From Gallibacterium salpingitidis (lineage in GTDB: Bacteria; Pseudomonadota; Gammaproteobacteria; Enterobacterales; Pasteurellaceae), in the NCBI RefSeq assembly GCF_001678495.1, contig NZ_JTJL01000044.1:1-38757 (forward strand): a stretch of 38,757 bases of DNA. The letters are read 5' to 3'. The position numbers and the translations under genes were made by a program. Of this stretch, positions 28,974-38,713 are shown piece after piece (position 1 is the first letter of the stretch; each line of letters opens with the position of its first letter). The notes beneath the pieces are model-generated. The model did no database searches. It had not been told where the DNA came from and saw only the letters and a list, made by a program, of their open reading frames with translations.

Positions 28974-29762
28974 ATGATCCATCCAAGTGCTAAAATCCAC
29001 CCAACATCGATTGTTGAAGATGGCGCAATTATTGGTGCCAATGTTGTCGTTGGTCCATTTTGTATTATTGAAAAAGATGTAGAAATCGGTGCTAATACAG
29101 TATTGAACTCTCATATCGTGATCAAAGGTAAAACCAAAATTGGTGAGAATAACCAGATTTACCAATTTGCTAGCATTGGTGAAGTTAACCAAGATCTAAA
29201 ATATGCAGGTGAGCCAACATTAACCGTTATCGGTAATAACAATCGGATTCGTGAACACGTTACGATTCATCGTGGTACAGTTCAAGGTGGCGGCACAACT
29301 AAGGTTGGTGATAATAACCTCTTTATGATCAATGCGCATATTGCTCATGATTGCCAAATTAAAAATAACTGTATTTTAGCTAATAACGCAACGTTAGCTG
29401 GACACGTACAATTAGATGACTTTGTGATTGTTGGCGGTATGTCAGCAATTCATCAATTTGTAGTAGTTGGTGCACACGTGATGTTAGGTGGTGGTTCAAT
29501 GGTGAGCCAAGATGTGCCGCCATATGTAATGGCACAAGGAAATCACGCACGACCATTTGGTATTAATATCGAGGGCTTAAAACGTCGTGGTTTTGACAAA
29601 CCAACATTACACGTTATTCGCAGCGTTTATAAATTAATTTATCGTAGTGATAAAACTTTAGAAGAAATTATGCCTGAAATCGAACAGATTGCAGAGACTG
29701 AATCTTCTATCAGCTTCTTTGTTGATTTCTTTAACCGTTCAACACGCGGCATTATTCGCTAA
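28974..29762 (+). CDS. lpxA: UDP-N-acetylglucosamine acyltransferase LpxA
   Basis: LpxA catalyses the first step of lipid A synthesis, transferring a 3-hydroxyacyl chain to UDP-GlcNAc. The 262 residues form a hexapeptide beta-helix starting [18 protein letters not shown], with the catalytic His in INAHIAHDC and the ruler region [21 protein letters not shown], then a C-terminal helical bundle. CGAGGAG before the ATG at 28974 decides the start over an ATG at 28953 inside fabZ. A hairpin terminator separates it from lpxB. Confidence 0.97.
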   Translation: MIHPSAKIHPTSIVEDGAIIGANVVVGPFCIIEKDVEIGANTVLNSHIVIKGKTKIGENNQIYQFASIGEVNQDLKYAGEPTLTVIGNNNRIREHVTIHRGTVQGGGTTKVGDNNLFMINAHIAHDCQIKNNCILANNATLAGHVQLDDFVIVGGMSAIHQFVVVGAHVMLGGGSMVSQDVPPYVMAQGNHARPFGINIEGLKRRGFDKPTLHVIRSVYKLIYRSDKTLEEIMPEIEQIAETESSISFFVDFFNRSTRGIIR

Positions 29763-29775
29763 TATTGATCTATTT

Positions 29776-29820
29776 AAACCGCACTAACTATCTCAATTTA
29801 TAGATAGGGTGCGGTTTATT
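29776..29820 (+). terminator. Terminator-like hairpin between lpxA and lpxB
   Basis: Arms AAACCGCAC (29776-29784) and GTGCGGTTT (29809-29817) pair over 9 bp. An inner 6-bp stem (29788-29793 with 29802-29807) adds to the fold, and the tract after it reads ATTTATAT. The arm reads TAGTGCGGT on the minus strand, one base from the Haemophilus-type uptake 9-mer. The T-run is short, so partial termination is likely. Confidence 0.65.
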
Positions 29821-29840
29821 TATATGCTTAGGAGAAAAAT

Positions 29841-31031
29841 ATGCAACAGTCTATTTCTACGATTCCATATACGCCAACGATTGCCATTGTCGCTGGTGAA
29901 GCATCAGGCGATATTTTAGGAGCAGGATTAATTCGAGCTTTAAAAATTCGTTATCCGCAAGCAAAGTTTATTGGAATTGCAGGACCGAAGATGTTGCAAG
30001 AGGGATGCGAAACTCTGTTTGATATGGAAGAACTAAGCGTAATGGGCTTAGTTGAAGTACTCAAACATTTACCGCGCCTATTAAAAATTCGTCAATCATT
30101 GATCGAAAATTTGCTCAATATTAAACCGGATGTGTTTATAGGCATTGATGCACCTGATTTTAATATCGGTGTGGAATTAAAGCTAAAACAACAAGGCATT
30201 AAAACGATACATTATGTTAGCCCTTCTGTTTGGGCTTGGCGACAAAATCGTATTCATAAGATTGCGCAAGCGGTAAATATGATGTTGGTATTTATGCCAT
30301 TTGAAAAAGCGTTTTATGATCAACATAACGTACCATGTCGTTTTATTGGACATACTTTAGCAGATGCGTTACCACTAAAACCTGATCGTTTTGAGGCTTG
30401 CGAGTTTTTGCAAATCGATCCTAGTCAGCGTTATTTAGCGATTCTAGTTGGCAGCCGACACAATGAAGTGGCTTTTTTAGCAGAAACTTTTATTAAAACG
30501 GCGATCTTATTACAGCAGCAATATCCTGATATTAAATTGTTGGTGCCGTTAGCAAATGCTAAACGCCGTCAGCAATTTGAACAAATTCTGCAACAGGTGG
30601 CACCGGATTTGGCGGTTACTCTAATTGATGGACACGCCAAACAGGCAATGATCGCGGCGGAGGCAACTTTATTGGCGTCTGGAACGGCAGCATTGGAAGC
30701 GATGTTATGTAAATCACCAATGGTAGTCGGTTATAAAATGAAGGCGAGTACATATTGGTTGGCAAAACGCTTAGTAAAAACGAACTATATCTCATTGCCG
30801 AATATTTTAGCGAATGATTTATTGGTGCCGGAAATGATTCAGGAACAATGTGAACCTGAATTATTAGCAGCAAAATTGGCAAGATATTTCTCAACAGAAG
30901 AGCAAGATTTACGCCATACGGCACAATTAAAGCAAACGTTCACCGATTTACACCGAGCCATTCAACAAGATGCAGATAAATTGGCAGCGGAAGCAGTGGC
31001 GTTAGTATTAGAAAGCGAGGCGAGAATATAA
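29841..31031 (+). CDS. lpxB: Lipid-A-disaccharide synthase LpxB
   Basis: LpxB joins UDP-2,3-diacylglucosamine and lipid X to form the lipid A disaccharide, acting at the inner face of the membrane. The 396-residue GT-B fold protein carries [58 protein letters not shown] and [11 protein letters not shown], all family signatures. TAGGAG precedes the ATG. The stop codon overlaps the rnhB start (TAATG). Confidence 0.97.
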   Translation: MQQSISTIPYTPTIAIVAGEASGDILGAGLIRALKIRYPQAKFIGIAGPKMLQEGCETLFDMEELSVMGLVEVLKHLPRLLKIRQSLIENLLNIKPDVFIGIDAPDFNIGVELKLKQQGIKTIHYVSPSVWAWRQNRIHKIAQAVNMMLVFMPFEKAFYDQHNVPCRFIGHTLADALPLKPDRFEACEFLQIDPSQRYLAILVGSRHNEVAFLAETFIKTAILLQQQYPDIKLLVPLANAKRRQQFEQILQQVAPDLAVTLIDGHAKQAMIAAEATLLASGTAALEAMLCKSPMVVGYKMKASTYWLAKRLVKTNYISLPNILANDLLVPEMIQEQCEPELLAAKLARYFSTEEQDLRHTAQLKQTFTDLHRAIQQDADKLAAEAVALVLESEARI

Positions 31032-31618
31032 TGGAATTTGTCTATCCATCAGCAAAATTAATTGCTGGTGTAGATGAGGTTGGACGAGGTCCACTAATTG
31101 GTGCAGTAGTCACCGCAGCAGTGATTTTAGATCCTAAACAACCGATTGTAGGATTGGCTGATTCAAAGAAGTTATCTGAAAAAAAACGTTTGCAACTTGC
31201 AGAAGAAATTAAAGCAAAGGCATTAGCCTGGAGCTTAGGCAGAGCGGAAGCGAGTGAAATCGATCAACTCAATATTTTGCAAGCGACGATGTTAGCAATG
31301 TGTCGAGCAGTACAAGGTTTAGCGATTCAACCTGATTTTGTTTTGATTGACGGCAACCGTATTCCAAAAGATTTAGGGATTAATGCGCAAGCAGTAGTGA
31401 AAGGCGATAGTTTAGTTGCAGAAATTAGCGCAGCTTCTATTTTGGCAAAAGTCGCACGCGATCAAGAGATGATTGAGTTGCATCAAAAATATCCGGAATA
31501 TGGTTTTGATCGACATAAAGGTTACCCAACAGCCTTGCATTTAGAAAATTTAGCAAAATATGGTATTTTGCCAGAGCATCGACAAAGTTTTGCTCCGGTA
31601 AAACAATATATTAAATAA
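31031..31618 (+). CDS. rnhB: Ribonuclease HII
   Basis: RNase HII cuts RNA in RNA-DNA hybrids and removes single misincorporated ribonucleotides. The 195 residues show the active-site start [13 protein letters not shown] (D15, E16), the [12 protein letters not shown] motif, LIDGNRIP with the third acidic residue, and [15 protein letters not shown]. It is coupled to lpxB by overlapping stop and start codons, which is the usual lpxB-rnhB arrangement. In enterobacteria dnaE comes next; here dsbC does. Confidence 0.97.
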   Translation: MEFVYPSAKLIAGVDEVGRGPLIGAVVTAAVILDPKQPIVGLADSKKLSEKKRLQLAEEIKAKALAWSLGRAEASEIDQLNILQATMLAMCRAVQGLAIQPDFVLIDGNRIPKDLGINAQAVVKGDSLVAEISAASILAKVARDQEMIELHQKYPEYGFDRHKGYPTALHLENLAKYGILPEHRQSFAPVKQYIK

Positions 31619-31627
31619 GGAAAGATT

Positions 31628-32314
31628 ATGAAAAAGCACGCACTCGCACTGTTATTAGCGCTAACCGCAACTACTGCGTTAGCGGATAATGCACAAATTA
31701 TTGCAGAATTAAAAAAACTAGGCGTAAAAGAGGTAGATGTTAAACCTTCACCAATCGCAGGAGTAAAAACAGCGGTAACCGATCAAGGTATCGTTTATGT
31801 TTCTGATGATGGTAAATATGTGCTTTACGGTAATCTTTATCAGATTACAGATAAAGGGCCAGTGAATCTTTCTAGTAAATTGTTATTAGATCAGGTTAAT
31901 AAATTGTCGGATCAAATGATCGTATATCCGGCGAAAAATGAGAAATATGTGGTAACCATTTTCATGGATATTACCTGTCATTATTGCCATATTCTGCACG
32001 AACAAATGAAAGATTATAACGATCTCGGTATTACCATTCGTTATCTTGCCTTTCCAAGAGGTGGTTTAGGATCACAAGCTGCACAACAAATGGAGAGTAT
32101 TTGGACCTCAAAAGATCCTGCTTTTTCATTAGATGAAGCGGAAAAAGGCAATTTACCGAAAGAGTTAAAAACACCACAAACAGTCGCTAAACATTATCAA
32201 TTAGGCTTGCAATATGGCGTGAATGGTACACCGAGTATTATTTTACCAAATGGTGAATTATTAGGCGGATACGTGCCGCCAAAAGAATTATTGAAGATAT
32301 TACAAGAGCCATAA
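31628..32314 (+). CDS. dsbC: Thiol:disulfide isomerase DsbC, two-cysteine form
   Basis: DsbC is a V-shaped periplasmic dimer that shuffles wrong disulfides and is kept reduced by DsbD. The 228-residue precursor has a signal peptide (about 1-19), an N-terminal dimerisation domain, a linker helix and a thioredoxin domain with active site C117-HY-C120 and cis-proline loop NGTPSII. CHYC replaces the CGYC of E. coli. The second, structural disulfide of the E. coli protein is absent: the protein has just two cysteines. AAGGA precedes the ATG. recJ follows after 87 bases. Confidence 0.94.
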   Translation: MKKHALALLLALTATTALADNAQIIAELKKLGVKEVDVKPSPIAGVKTAVTDQGIVYVSDDGKYVLYGNLYQITDKGPVNLSSKLLLDQVNKLSDQMIVYPAKNEKYVVTIFMDITCHYCHILHEQMKDYNDLGITIRYLAFPRGGLGSQAAQQMESIWTSKDPAFSLDEAEKGNLPKELKTPQTVAKHYQLGLQYGVNGTPSIILPNGELLGGYVPPKELLKILQEP

Positions 32315-32401
32315 ACAATTTCGCATTATAATAGGCGAGCGATATTGATTTGTAGAAGTAACAGATAAGTCAGAAGTAGTAGTAGATGTAAGGTAGTTGT
32401 T

Positions 32402-34120
32402 GTGCTGAAAAGAATTGAAAGGAGAGCGTTAGCAGAAGGAGTTGCAGTTTGTGATGATCCATTATTGGATCGTATTTATCGCAGTCGTGGTATTGCAACA
32501 GTTCAACATCTTAATTATGCCCTAAAGTTTATGCTTCCCCCTTCATTGCTCAGTCATTTGGAGCGAGCTACTAAGCTATTAATCGAAGCTTATCAACAAC
32601 AGAAAAACATTGTTATTGTGGGCGATTTTGATGCAGATGGCGCGACCAGTATCGCGTTAACTGTATTGGCACTGCGTCAATTGGGTTTTCAATCTGTTGA
32701 TTATTTAGTGCCAGATCGTTTCGAACAAGGCTATGGACTTAGTGTATCGGTAGCGCAGCAAGCGTTGCAAAAACAAGCAGAATTGGTGATTACTGTTGAT
32801 AATGGTGTTTCTTCATTAGAAGGCATTGATTATTTAAAACAACATCAGGTACAAGTGATTGTTACCGATCACCATCTACCAGGCGAACGGCTGCCAAATG
32901 CTGATGTGATTGTTAATCCTAATTTGCGTGATTGTGGTTTTCCATCGAAATATTTAGCTGGCGTTGGTGTTGCTTTTTATTTGATGGTGGCGTTGCGTGC
33001 AGCGTTTCGCGAACATAATTTATTTGCTGATCGGGCGGAGCCAAATTTTGCGGAACTGTTAGATTTAGTGGCGTTAGGTACGGTAGCTGACGTTGTGCCA
33101 CTAGATTACAACAATCGTATTTTGGTTTCACAGGGGTTGGCACGCATTCGAGCAGAACATTGTCATTGCGGTATCCGAGCCTTAATTGAAGTAGCTAATT
33201 TAGATATTACGCAATTGGTAGCGAGTAATTTAGGTTTTTCAATTGCACCACGACTCAACGCAGCAGGGCGTATTGATAATATGTCGCTTGGGGTGGAATT
33301 ATTATTAGCAGAAACAATGGAACAGGCACGAGCATTAGCGCTTGAACTCGATACATTGAACCAGACGCGTAAAGAGATTGAAACCAGTATGAAGCAAGAG
33401 GCATTGCACTTTTTGCGTGAGTTGAAATCGACATATCAGCAAGATACTTTCGCGATTGCTTTATATCAACCTGATTGGCATCAAGGTGTGTTAGGGATTT
33501 TGGCTGCCAGAATGAAGGATCAATTTCATCGTCCAACGGTTGTGTTTGCACAAGAAGAACAAGGTATTTTACGCGGTTCGGCACGTTCGATCGAAGGCTT
33601 ACATATTCGGGACTTATTGGAATATATCCATAGTCAGCATCCTGAAATTATTATCAAGTTTGGCGGGCATGCAATGGCAGCGGGGCTAAGTATTAATGAA
33701 GCCTATTTTCCAAAGTTTCAGCAACTGTTTAATCAATATGCAAAAGCATGGCTAGATGAAAAAGCCTTGCAAGGGGTGATCTATACCGATGGAGAATTAA
33801 ATTCACAAGAAATGAATGTTGAAACAGCAGAAAAATTACAATTTGCAGGACCTTGGGGACAACATTTTCCAGAGCCGCAATTTGATGGTGAGTTTAGAAT
33901 TTTACAGCAGCGCATTGTGGGGGAAAAACATTTAAAAATGTTAGTAGAACCACTTGCTGGTGGCAATATGTTTGACGCGATTCAGTTCAATGCTGATACA
34001 CGTTTATATCCAGATTTGTCAATAAAATCAGCAAGAATGGTCTATCACCTTGCGGTGAATGAATATCGAGGCAATAGACAAGTACAATTATTAGTAAATT
34101 ATATAGAAGCATTAGGATAA
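32402..34120 (+). CDS. recJ: Single-stranded-DNA-specific 5'-3' exonuclease RecJ
   Basis: RecJ degrades single-stranded DNA from 5' ends in mismatch repair and RecF-pathway recombination. The 572 residues contain the DHH phosphoesterase motifs: VVGDFDADGATS (motif I), TVDNGVSS, and VTDHHLPGE (motif III); LGTVADVVPL follows. The DHHA1 part is seen in FGGHAMAAGLS, and the C-terminal OB-fold region ends the protein. The start is GTG at 32402 with AAGG upstream; no ATG fits. dsbC before it and recJ adjacent is also the enterobacterial order. Confidence 0.97.
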   Translation: MLKRIERRALAEGVAVCDDPLLDRIYRSRGIATVQHLNYALKFMLPPSLLSHLERATKLLIEAYQQQKNIVIVGDFDADGATSIALTVLALRQLGFQSVDYLVPDRFEQGYGLSVSVAQQALQKQAELVITVDNGVSSLEGIDYLKQHQVQVIVTDHHLPGERLPNADVIVNPNLRDCGFPSKYLAGVGVAFYLMVALRAAFREHNLFADRAEPNFAELLDLVALGTVADVVPLDYNNRILVSQGLARIRAEHCHCGIRALIEVANLDITQLVASNLGFSIAPRLNAAGRIDNMSLGVELLLAETMEQARALALELDTLNQTRKEIETSMKQEALHFLRELKSTYQQDTFAIALYQPDWHQGVLGILAARMKDQFHRPTVVFAQEEQGILRGSARSIEGLHIRDLLEYIHSQHPEIIIKFGGHAMAAGLSINEAYFPKFQQLFNQYAKAWLDEKALQGVIYTDGELNSQEMNVETAEKLQFAGPWGQHFPEPQFDGEFRILQQRIVGEKHLKMLVEPLAGGNMFDAIQFNADTRLYPDLSIKSARMVYHLAVNEYRGNRQVQLLVNYIEALG

Positions 34121-34123
34121 GCA

Positions 34124-34792
34124 ATGAATAGCGTGATATTTGTAGTACGTGTTGTTGTATTAGCATGGTTTGGATTCTTCTTTTCCACCAGCTATGCGGA
34201 ACAATTACCTATTTTTAAAGATGGTAAAGACTACTTTTCTTATAAGAAGCCGTTACAGGAAACACCATTGCCAGATAAAAAGATCAGGATTAAATTTTTC
34301 TTTGCTTATGAATGTCGTATCTGTTTGATTGCCGCAGATAATTTGAGTTTATACAAAAGAATGAATCCAAATGAAGTTGAAATTGAATGGATCCCCGCAG
34401 CGACGGAAACAGGGCATTATTCCGCTTCGGTCTATTATGCTTTAGAAAATTTAGGTCGTCCTGATTTAGCGGATTTATTTATTTTCGATACAGCAGAATT
34501 GAAATTTGATAAGAACCGTCAAGGTCGTGGTGAATTTTTGCAACAATGGCTAGAGCGCAAAAAGGTTAATATTAACGCCTTTTCTGAATTATTAAATTCA
34601 CCAGTTACTGAAGGAAAAGTAAAACAGGCGATTGATGAAACTAAAAAATATGGTGTGTTTACGTTGCCGTTTGTTTCTGTTGATGGACGTTATGTGCTAA
34701 CGGAAAGTACCCTTTATAACGATGATTACACAATGGCAGTATTGGATTCATTGGCAGATAAACTTTTACAGCAACAACGAGGGCATAAATGA
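34124..34792 (+). CDS. DsbA-like thioredoxin-fold protein with CRIC active site
   Basis: The 222-residue protein has a signal peptide (about 1-25, ending TSYAE), then a DsbA-type thioredoxin fold. The first strand [15 protein letters not shown] carries the sole cysteines, C64 and C67, with CRIC in place of the CPHC of classic DsbA. A large helical insertion (about 95-170) follows, and a cis-proline loop, TLPFV (180-184). I infer a periplasmic thiol oxidoreductase, either an oxidant or a substrate-specific partner; the unusual dipeptide (Arg-Ile) implies a redox potential unlike DsbA. It begins three bases after recJ and overlaps mtnN by four, in a transcript that also holds dsbC. It could be a divergent DsbA paralogue; no other dsbA lies in the window. 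Confidence 0.8.
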   Translation: MNSVIFVVRVVVLAWFGFFFSTSYAEQLPIFKDGKDYFSYKKPLQETPLPDKKIRIKFFFAYECRICLIAADNLSLYKRMNPNEVEIEWIPAATETGHYSASVYYALENLGRPDLADLFIFDTAELKFDKNRQGRGEFLQQWLERKKVNINAFSELLNSPVTEGKVKQAIDETKKYGVFTLPFVSVDGRYVLTESTLYNDDYTMAVLDSLADKLLQQQRGHK

Positions 34793-35484
34793 AAATCGGA
34801 ATTGTCGGTGCAATGGCACAAGAGGTTGAAATCTTACAAGGATTAATGCAGAACAAACAAGTAAAGCAATTAGCGACTTGTACGATTTATGAAGGAAAAA
34901 TTGGGCAGCATGATGTTGCATTGTTACAATCAGGAATTGGTAAAAGTGCGGCTGCAATGGGAACAACAGCATTGATTCTTACTTGCCAGCCTGATTGCAT
35001 TATTAATACAGGTTCAGCTGGTGGTTTAAATCCACAATTAAATATTGGCGATATTATTATTTCTGATCAGGTTTGTTATCACGACGCTGATGTGACGGCA
35101 TTTGGTTATGCAAAAGGACAGTTACCAGCTTGTCCGGAAAAATTTAGTGCGGATCAAAAGTTAATTGATGCTGTTACTGCAGCAGTAACAGAACAAGGGC
35201 AAAATGCGGTGATTGGCTTGGTTTGTTCTGGTGATCAATTTATTAATGGTGAAGATGCAATTGCACGTATTCGTCAAGATTTCCCAACTGTAGCAGCAGT
35301 TGAAATGGAAGCCGCGGCAATTGCTCATATTTGTTATGCTTTCAAGGTACCGTTTGTGGTTATTCGCGCGATTTCTGATGTGGCAGATAAGCAATCGCAT
35401 ATGTCGTTTGATGAATTTTTACCGATAGCGGTCAAACACTCTTCAAAAATTGTTTTGGCGACCTTAGAAAAATTGGTAAATTAA
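34789..35484 (+). CDS. mtnN: 5'-methylthioadenosine/S-adenosylhomocysteine nucleosidase
   Basis: MtnN (Pfs) cleaves MTA and SAH, recycling the by-products of polyamine synthesis and methylation and supplying the precursor of autoinducer-2. The 231-residue protein shows [13 protein letters not shown], the [13 protein letters not shown] phosphate region, [16 protein letters not shown], the catalytic [13 protein letters not shown] and AISDVAD with the acid Asp. Its start overlaps the previous stop (ATGA), with GAGGG as ribosome binding site. Confidence 0.97.
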   Translation: MKIGIVGAMAQEVEILQGLMQNKQVKQLATCTIYEGKIGQHDVALLQSGIGKSAAAMGTTALILTCQPDCIINTGSAGGLNPQLNIGDIIISDQVCYHDADVTAFGYAKGQLPACPEKFSADQKLIDAVTAAVTEQGQNAVIGLVCSGDQFINGEDAIARIRQDFPTVAAVEMEAAAIAHICYAFKVPFVVIRAISDVADKQSHMSFDEFLPIAVKHSSKIVLATLEKLVN

Positions 35485-35487
35485 TAG

Positions 35488-35509
35488 CTTGGTGACATAA
35501 GTCACCAAG
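35488..35509. promoter_or_regulatory. Perfect 9-bp palindrome upstream of glnE with CRP-like core
   Basis: CTTGGTGAC (35488-35496) and GTCACCAAG (35501-35509) flank ATAA. The core GTGA-N6-TCAC has the spacing of a CRP site and matches 8 of 10 positions of TGTGA-N6-TCACA. No T-run follows, so it is a poor intrinsic terminator. It lies 19 bases before the glnE ATG, where a hairpin or bound protein could affect initiation. Which role applies is open. Confidence 0.45.
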
Positions 35510-35528
35510 TGTAATTAAGGAAATACCT

Positions 35529-38438
35529 ATGCAACTCTCGCCAACACAACAACAACGCTTACTCGATTTACTACAAACAACAGAATATAACGAACAATAT
35601 CAATTACATATCGAGATTTCTGCCCTTACTGAACCACTACAAAAAATTGCTACAGCGATCTATTTTTCTGATTTTGTTGCAGACACCTTACAAAAGTATC
35701 CAACACTATTTCAACGGTGGTTAGAGCGTACACCACAATTTAGCGATTGTGATCACTATCAACAACGTTTGAGCGAACAATTGGCAACCGTCACTGACGA
35801 AACGATTTTGTATCAAATCTTGCGTCAATTCCGTCATCAAGAAATGGCAACATTAAGCTTTTGCCAAAGTTTAAATTTAGCAACAGTAGAACAAATCTTT
35901 CGCCAGCTTTCATCATTGGCAGAAGCGATCATTGTTGTCACCAAAGATTGGTTATATGAGAAGCTTTGTACAGAATTAGGCACGCCGACGAATGCCGAAG
36001 GGGAAGCACAAAAACTGATTATTTTAGGAATGGGAAAATTAGGTGGAAGAGAATTAAATTTCTCCTCTGATATTGATCTGATTTTTACCTATCCTGATCA
36101 TGGTGAAACTGTTGGGGCTAGACGCAGTATTGATAATGGACAATTCTTTGTCCGTTTAGGGCAACGTTTTATTAAGGCATTAGAACAGCAAACGATAGAT
36201 GGTTTTGTTTATCGTGTTGATATGCGTTTGCGTCCATTTGGTGATGCGGGAGCGTTAGCATTAAGTTTTGCTTCAATGGAAGATTATTACCAAGAACAAG
36301 GTCGTGATTGGGAACGTTATGCGATGATCAAAGCGCGCATTATGGGCGAAGATAGTAACGATATTAATCACCGCTATCTTAATCAATTATTACGCCCTTT
36401 TGTGTATCGTCGTTATATTGATTTCAGTGCAATTCAATCATTACGTGATATGAAACAAAAGATCAGTGCTGAAGTGCGTCGTCGTGGTTTGGTCGATAAT
36501 ATTAAATTAGGCGCTGGTGGAATTCGTGAGATTGAATTTATTGTGCAAGTGTTCCAATTAATTCGCGGTGGGCGTGAAAAAAGTTTACAACAGCGCGAAT
36601 TATTACTGATTTTGCCAAAATTGGTTGAGTTGGATCTGTTAAAACAACTTGAAGCGAATCATTTATCGCAAGCTTATCTCTTTTTGCGAAGAGTGGAGAA
36701 TGTGTTGCAAGCGATTAACGATCAGCAAACACAATTATTACCAACCAATGATCAAGATCGTCAGCGATTAGTGGAAGCTTGTCGTGCATTTACCTATTTT
36801 AATCAACAAGGACAAATCGTCACACTGGAATACCCAATTTATAACTGGCAGAGTTTTTATCAGGTATTGACGCAACACCAACAAAATGTGCGTGAAGTGT
36901 TCCATCATTTGATTGGTAGTGAAGATGATAAAGAAGATGCCAGTGAGAGCGAATGGCAAGATTTTCTTGGTATCAGTTTTAATCAGCAAGATGTGATGAC
37001 TTTATTAAACAAGTTAGCGGTTGCTGAACCAGAAAAAATTGCTGAACACTTGTGGCAATTTAAACAAGAGATTTTGCGTAAATCATTGGGAGTACGTGGA
37101 CGAGATGTATTAGAACAATTGTTGCCAGTGTTAATTGATGAAATGTTAGCAATGGAACAAGCAGTAGTTTTAGTGCCGCGTATTTTGGAAATTATCGGAC
37201 GTATTGCAACGCGGACAACCTACCTTGAATTATTGCGTGAAAATCCGAACTCACGCACTTTATTGATGAAACTTTGTAGCGCCTCTCCATTTGTTGCTCG
37301 TCAAATTGCCGATTATCCATTATTGCTCGATGAATTACTCAATCCAAATACATTGTTATCACCACCGCCATTTAGTCAATATCAAGCGGAATTGGAACAT
37401 TATTTGTTGCGGGTACCGCAAGAAGATGAAGAGCAGATGATTGATGTATTGCGTCAATTTAAACTAGCTACACAGTTACGAGTGGCCGCAGCGGATATTT
37501 TAGGGGCGTTACCAGTGATGAAAGTGAGTGATCATCTTACTTTCTTAGCGGAAGCGATTATTGCTAGTGTGGTGAACTTAGCTTGGCGACAAGTGACACA
37601 ACGTTTTGGTACACCAGATCATTTGCAAGAAGGTGAAAAACGTTTCTTGGTAGTGGGTTACGGTAAATTGGGAGGTATTGAATTAGGTTATAAATCGGAT
37701 TTAGATTTAGTCTTTTTATATGATGCGCCGGCTAATGGACAAACCGTTGGTGGTAAACGCAGTATTGATAGCGCGCAATTTTATTTGCGTTTAGCGCAAA
37801 AAATTAACAGCATTTTTAATATCAATACTAATTCAGGCATTTTATATGAAGTGGATATGCGTTTACGTCCATCAGGTAGTGCAGGATTGTTAGTCAGTTC
37901 TATAACGGCGTTCCACGATTATCAACAACACGAAGCGTGGACATGGGAAAAACAAGCGTTAGTGCGAGCAAGACCAGTTTATGGTGAAGAGGAAATGCGC
38001 AGTCGTTTTACGGAAATTCGTCGTGCAGTGTTGTCAGCGCCACAACAACCGGAAAAATTGAAAACAGATGTGCGTGAGATGCGCGAGAAGATGTATGAAC
38101 ATTTATCGCATACGGCAGAAGGCTATTTTGATATTAAGAAAGATCGCGGCGGCATTACTGATATTGAATTTATTGCCCAATATTTAATGTTGGCAAATGC
38201 AGAAAAAATTCCAGAACTGACAACTTGGTCGGATAATGTGCGTATTTTTGAGGATATGGTGAAATATCAAGTGATTACAGCAGAAGTAGGTGAGCGTTTA
38301 ACCGCCATTTATGTTGAGTTGCGTAATCATATTCATCATTTAAATTTAGCCGGACGTGATTCGGTGGTAGAAGCGGAACCATTTGCAGCACAACGAGCCT
38401 TTATTAGTGAAATTTGGCAGCAGTTGTTTGTAGGATAA
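35529..38438 (+). CDS. glnE: Bifunctional glutamine synthetase adenylyltransferase/deadenylase GlnE
   Basis: GlnE adenylylates and deadenylylates glutamine synthetase and so tunes ammonia assimilation under PII control. The 969 residues contain two nucleotidyltransferase domains in tandem: [18 protein letters not shown] near 167-184 (D181, D183) and [18 protein letters not shown] near 709-726 (D724, D726). Each is followed by a helical bundle, with a central regulatory region between. Both catalytic acidic pairs are present, so both activities should be intact. AAGGA precedes the ATG. The gene ends 319 bases before the window's edge. Confidence 0.97.
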   Translation: MQLSPTQQQRLLDLLQTTEYNEQYQLHIEISALTEPLQKIATAIYFSDFVADTLQKYPTLFQRWLERTPQFSDCDHYQQRLSEQLATVTDETILYQILRQFRHQEMATLSFCQSLNLATVEQIFRQLSSLAEAIIVVTKDWLYEKLCTELGTPTNAEGEAQKLIILGMGKLGGRELNFSSDIDLIFTYPDHGETVGARRSIDNGQFFVRLGQRFIKALEQQTIDGFVYRVDMRLRPFGDAGALALSFASMEDYYQEQGRDWERYAMIKARIMGEDSNDINHRYLNQLLRPFVYRRYIDFSAIQSLRDMKQKISAEVRRRGLVDNIKLGAGGIREIEFIVQVFQLIRGGREKSLQQRELLLILPKLVELDLLKQLEANHLSQAYLFLRRVENVLQAINDQQTQLLPTNDQDRQRLVEACRAFTYFNQQGQIVTLEYPIYNWQSFYQVLTQHQQNVREVFHHLIGSEDDKEDASESEWQDFLGISFNQQDVMTLLNKLAVAEPEKIAEHLWQFKQEILRKSLGVRGRDVLEQLLPVLIDEMLAMEQAVVLVPRILEIIGRIATRTTYLELLRENPNSRTLLMKLCSASPFVARQIADYPLLLDELLNPNTLLSPPPFSQYQAELEHYLLRVPQEDEEQMIDVLRQFKLATQLRVAAADILGALPVMKVSDHLTFLAEAIIASVVNLAWRQVTQRFGTPDHLQEGEKRFLVVGYGKLGGIELGYKSDLDLVFLYDAPANGQTVGGKRSIDSAQFYLRLAQKINSIFNINTNSGILYEVDMRLRPSGSAGLLVSSITAFHDYQQHEAWTWEKQALVRARPVYGEEEMRSRFTEIRRAVLSAPQQPEKLKTDVREMREKMYEHLSHTAEGYFDIKKDRGGITDIEFIAQYLMLANAEKIPELTTWSDNVRIFEDMVKYQVITAEVGERLTAIYVELRNHIHHLNLAGRDSVVEAEPFAAQRAFISEIWQQLFVG

Positions 38439-38484
38439 TGGTTTTTGTTGCTACAAGGATTTTAACTCTACGTTTCAACAGCAG

Positions 38485-38518
38485 AAGTCCTCTTCAAGAT
38501 TGAAGAAACTTTTATTTT
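38485..38518 (+). terminator. Probable terminator after glnE
   Basis: TCTTCA (38491-38496) pairs with TGAAGA (38501-38506) around AGAT; AAGT (38485-38488) can extend the pairing with ACTT (38508-38511). A T-rich tract, TTTATTTTAG, follows. It is moderate in strength. The rest of 38439-38584 shows no gene or other signal that I can name. Confidence 0.45.
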
Positions 38519-38584
38519 AGCTTGTTGGTAAAGTTGATTTTCTTAAAGTTTCAATCGAATTATTTTATATCTGAAATTTAGGTT

Positions 38585-38713
38585 TCGCCCTAAAGGGCGA
38601 CCTACTTTTATTCGCAAGTGTACTTCGTTCACTTGCTCACCCTAACGGGTCGTTGCAAAGCAACGTTCAAAAAGCTAACGCTTTTTGTCTTTGCTTGTAT
38701 AAAGAAAAGTAGG
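38585..38713. repeat. Clustered palindromic element with inverted 9-bp ends
   Basis: CCTACTTTT (38601-38609) is the exact reverse complement of AAAAGTAGG (38705-38713). Between them lie small hairpins in a row: GCAAGTG/CACTTGC (38614-38620 with 38630-38636), ACCC-TAAC-GGGT (38639-38650), CGTTGC-AAA-GCAACG (38651-38665), AAAAAGC-TAAC-GCTTTTT (38669-38686) and the weak TCTTT/AAAGA (38688-38692 with 38701-38705). Just before the left arm is TCGCCC-TAAA-GGGCGA (38585-38600). No open reading frame of note lies in it. It looks like an extragenic palindromic or MITE-like repeat, or the DNA of a branched RNA. Bases 38714-38757 may belong to it, but the window ends. Confidence 0.7.

Noticed and set aside
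32315..32401. AGAAGTA repeats and AGTAGTAGTAG run before recJ as a phase-variable tract
   Set aside because: The units are few and irregular; no long uniform repeat that would slip is present, and no terminator or promoter is evident.
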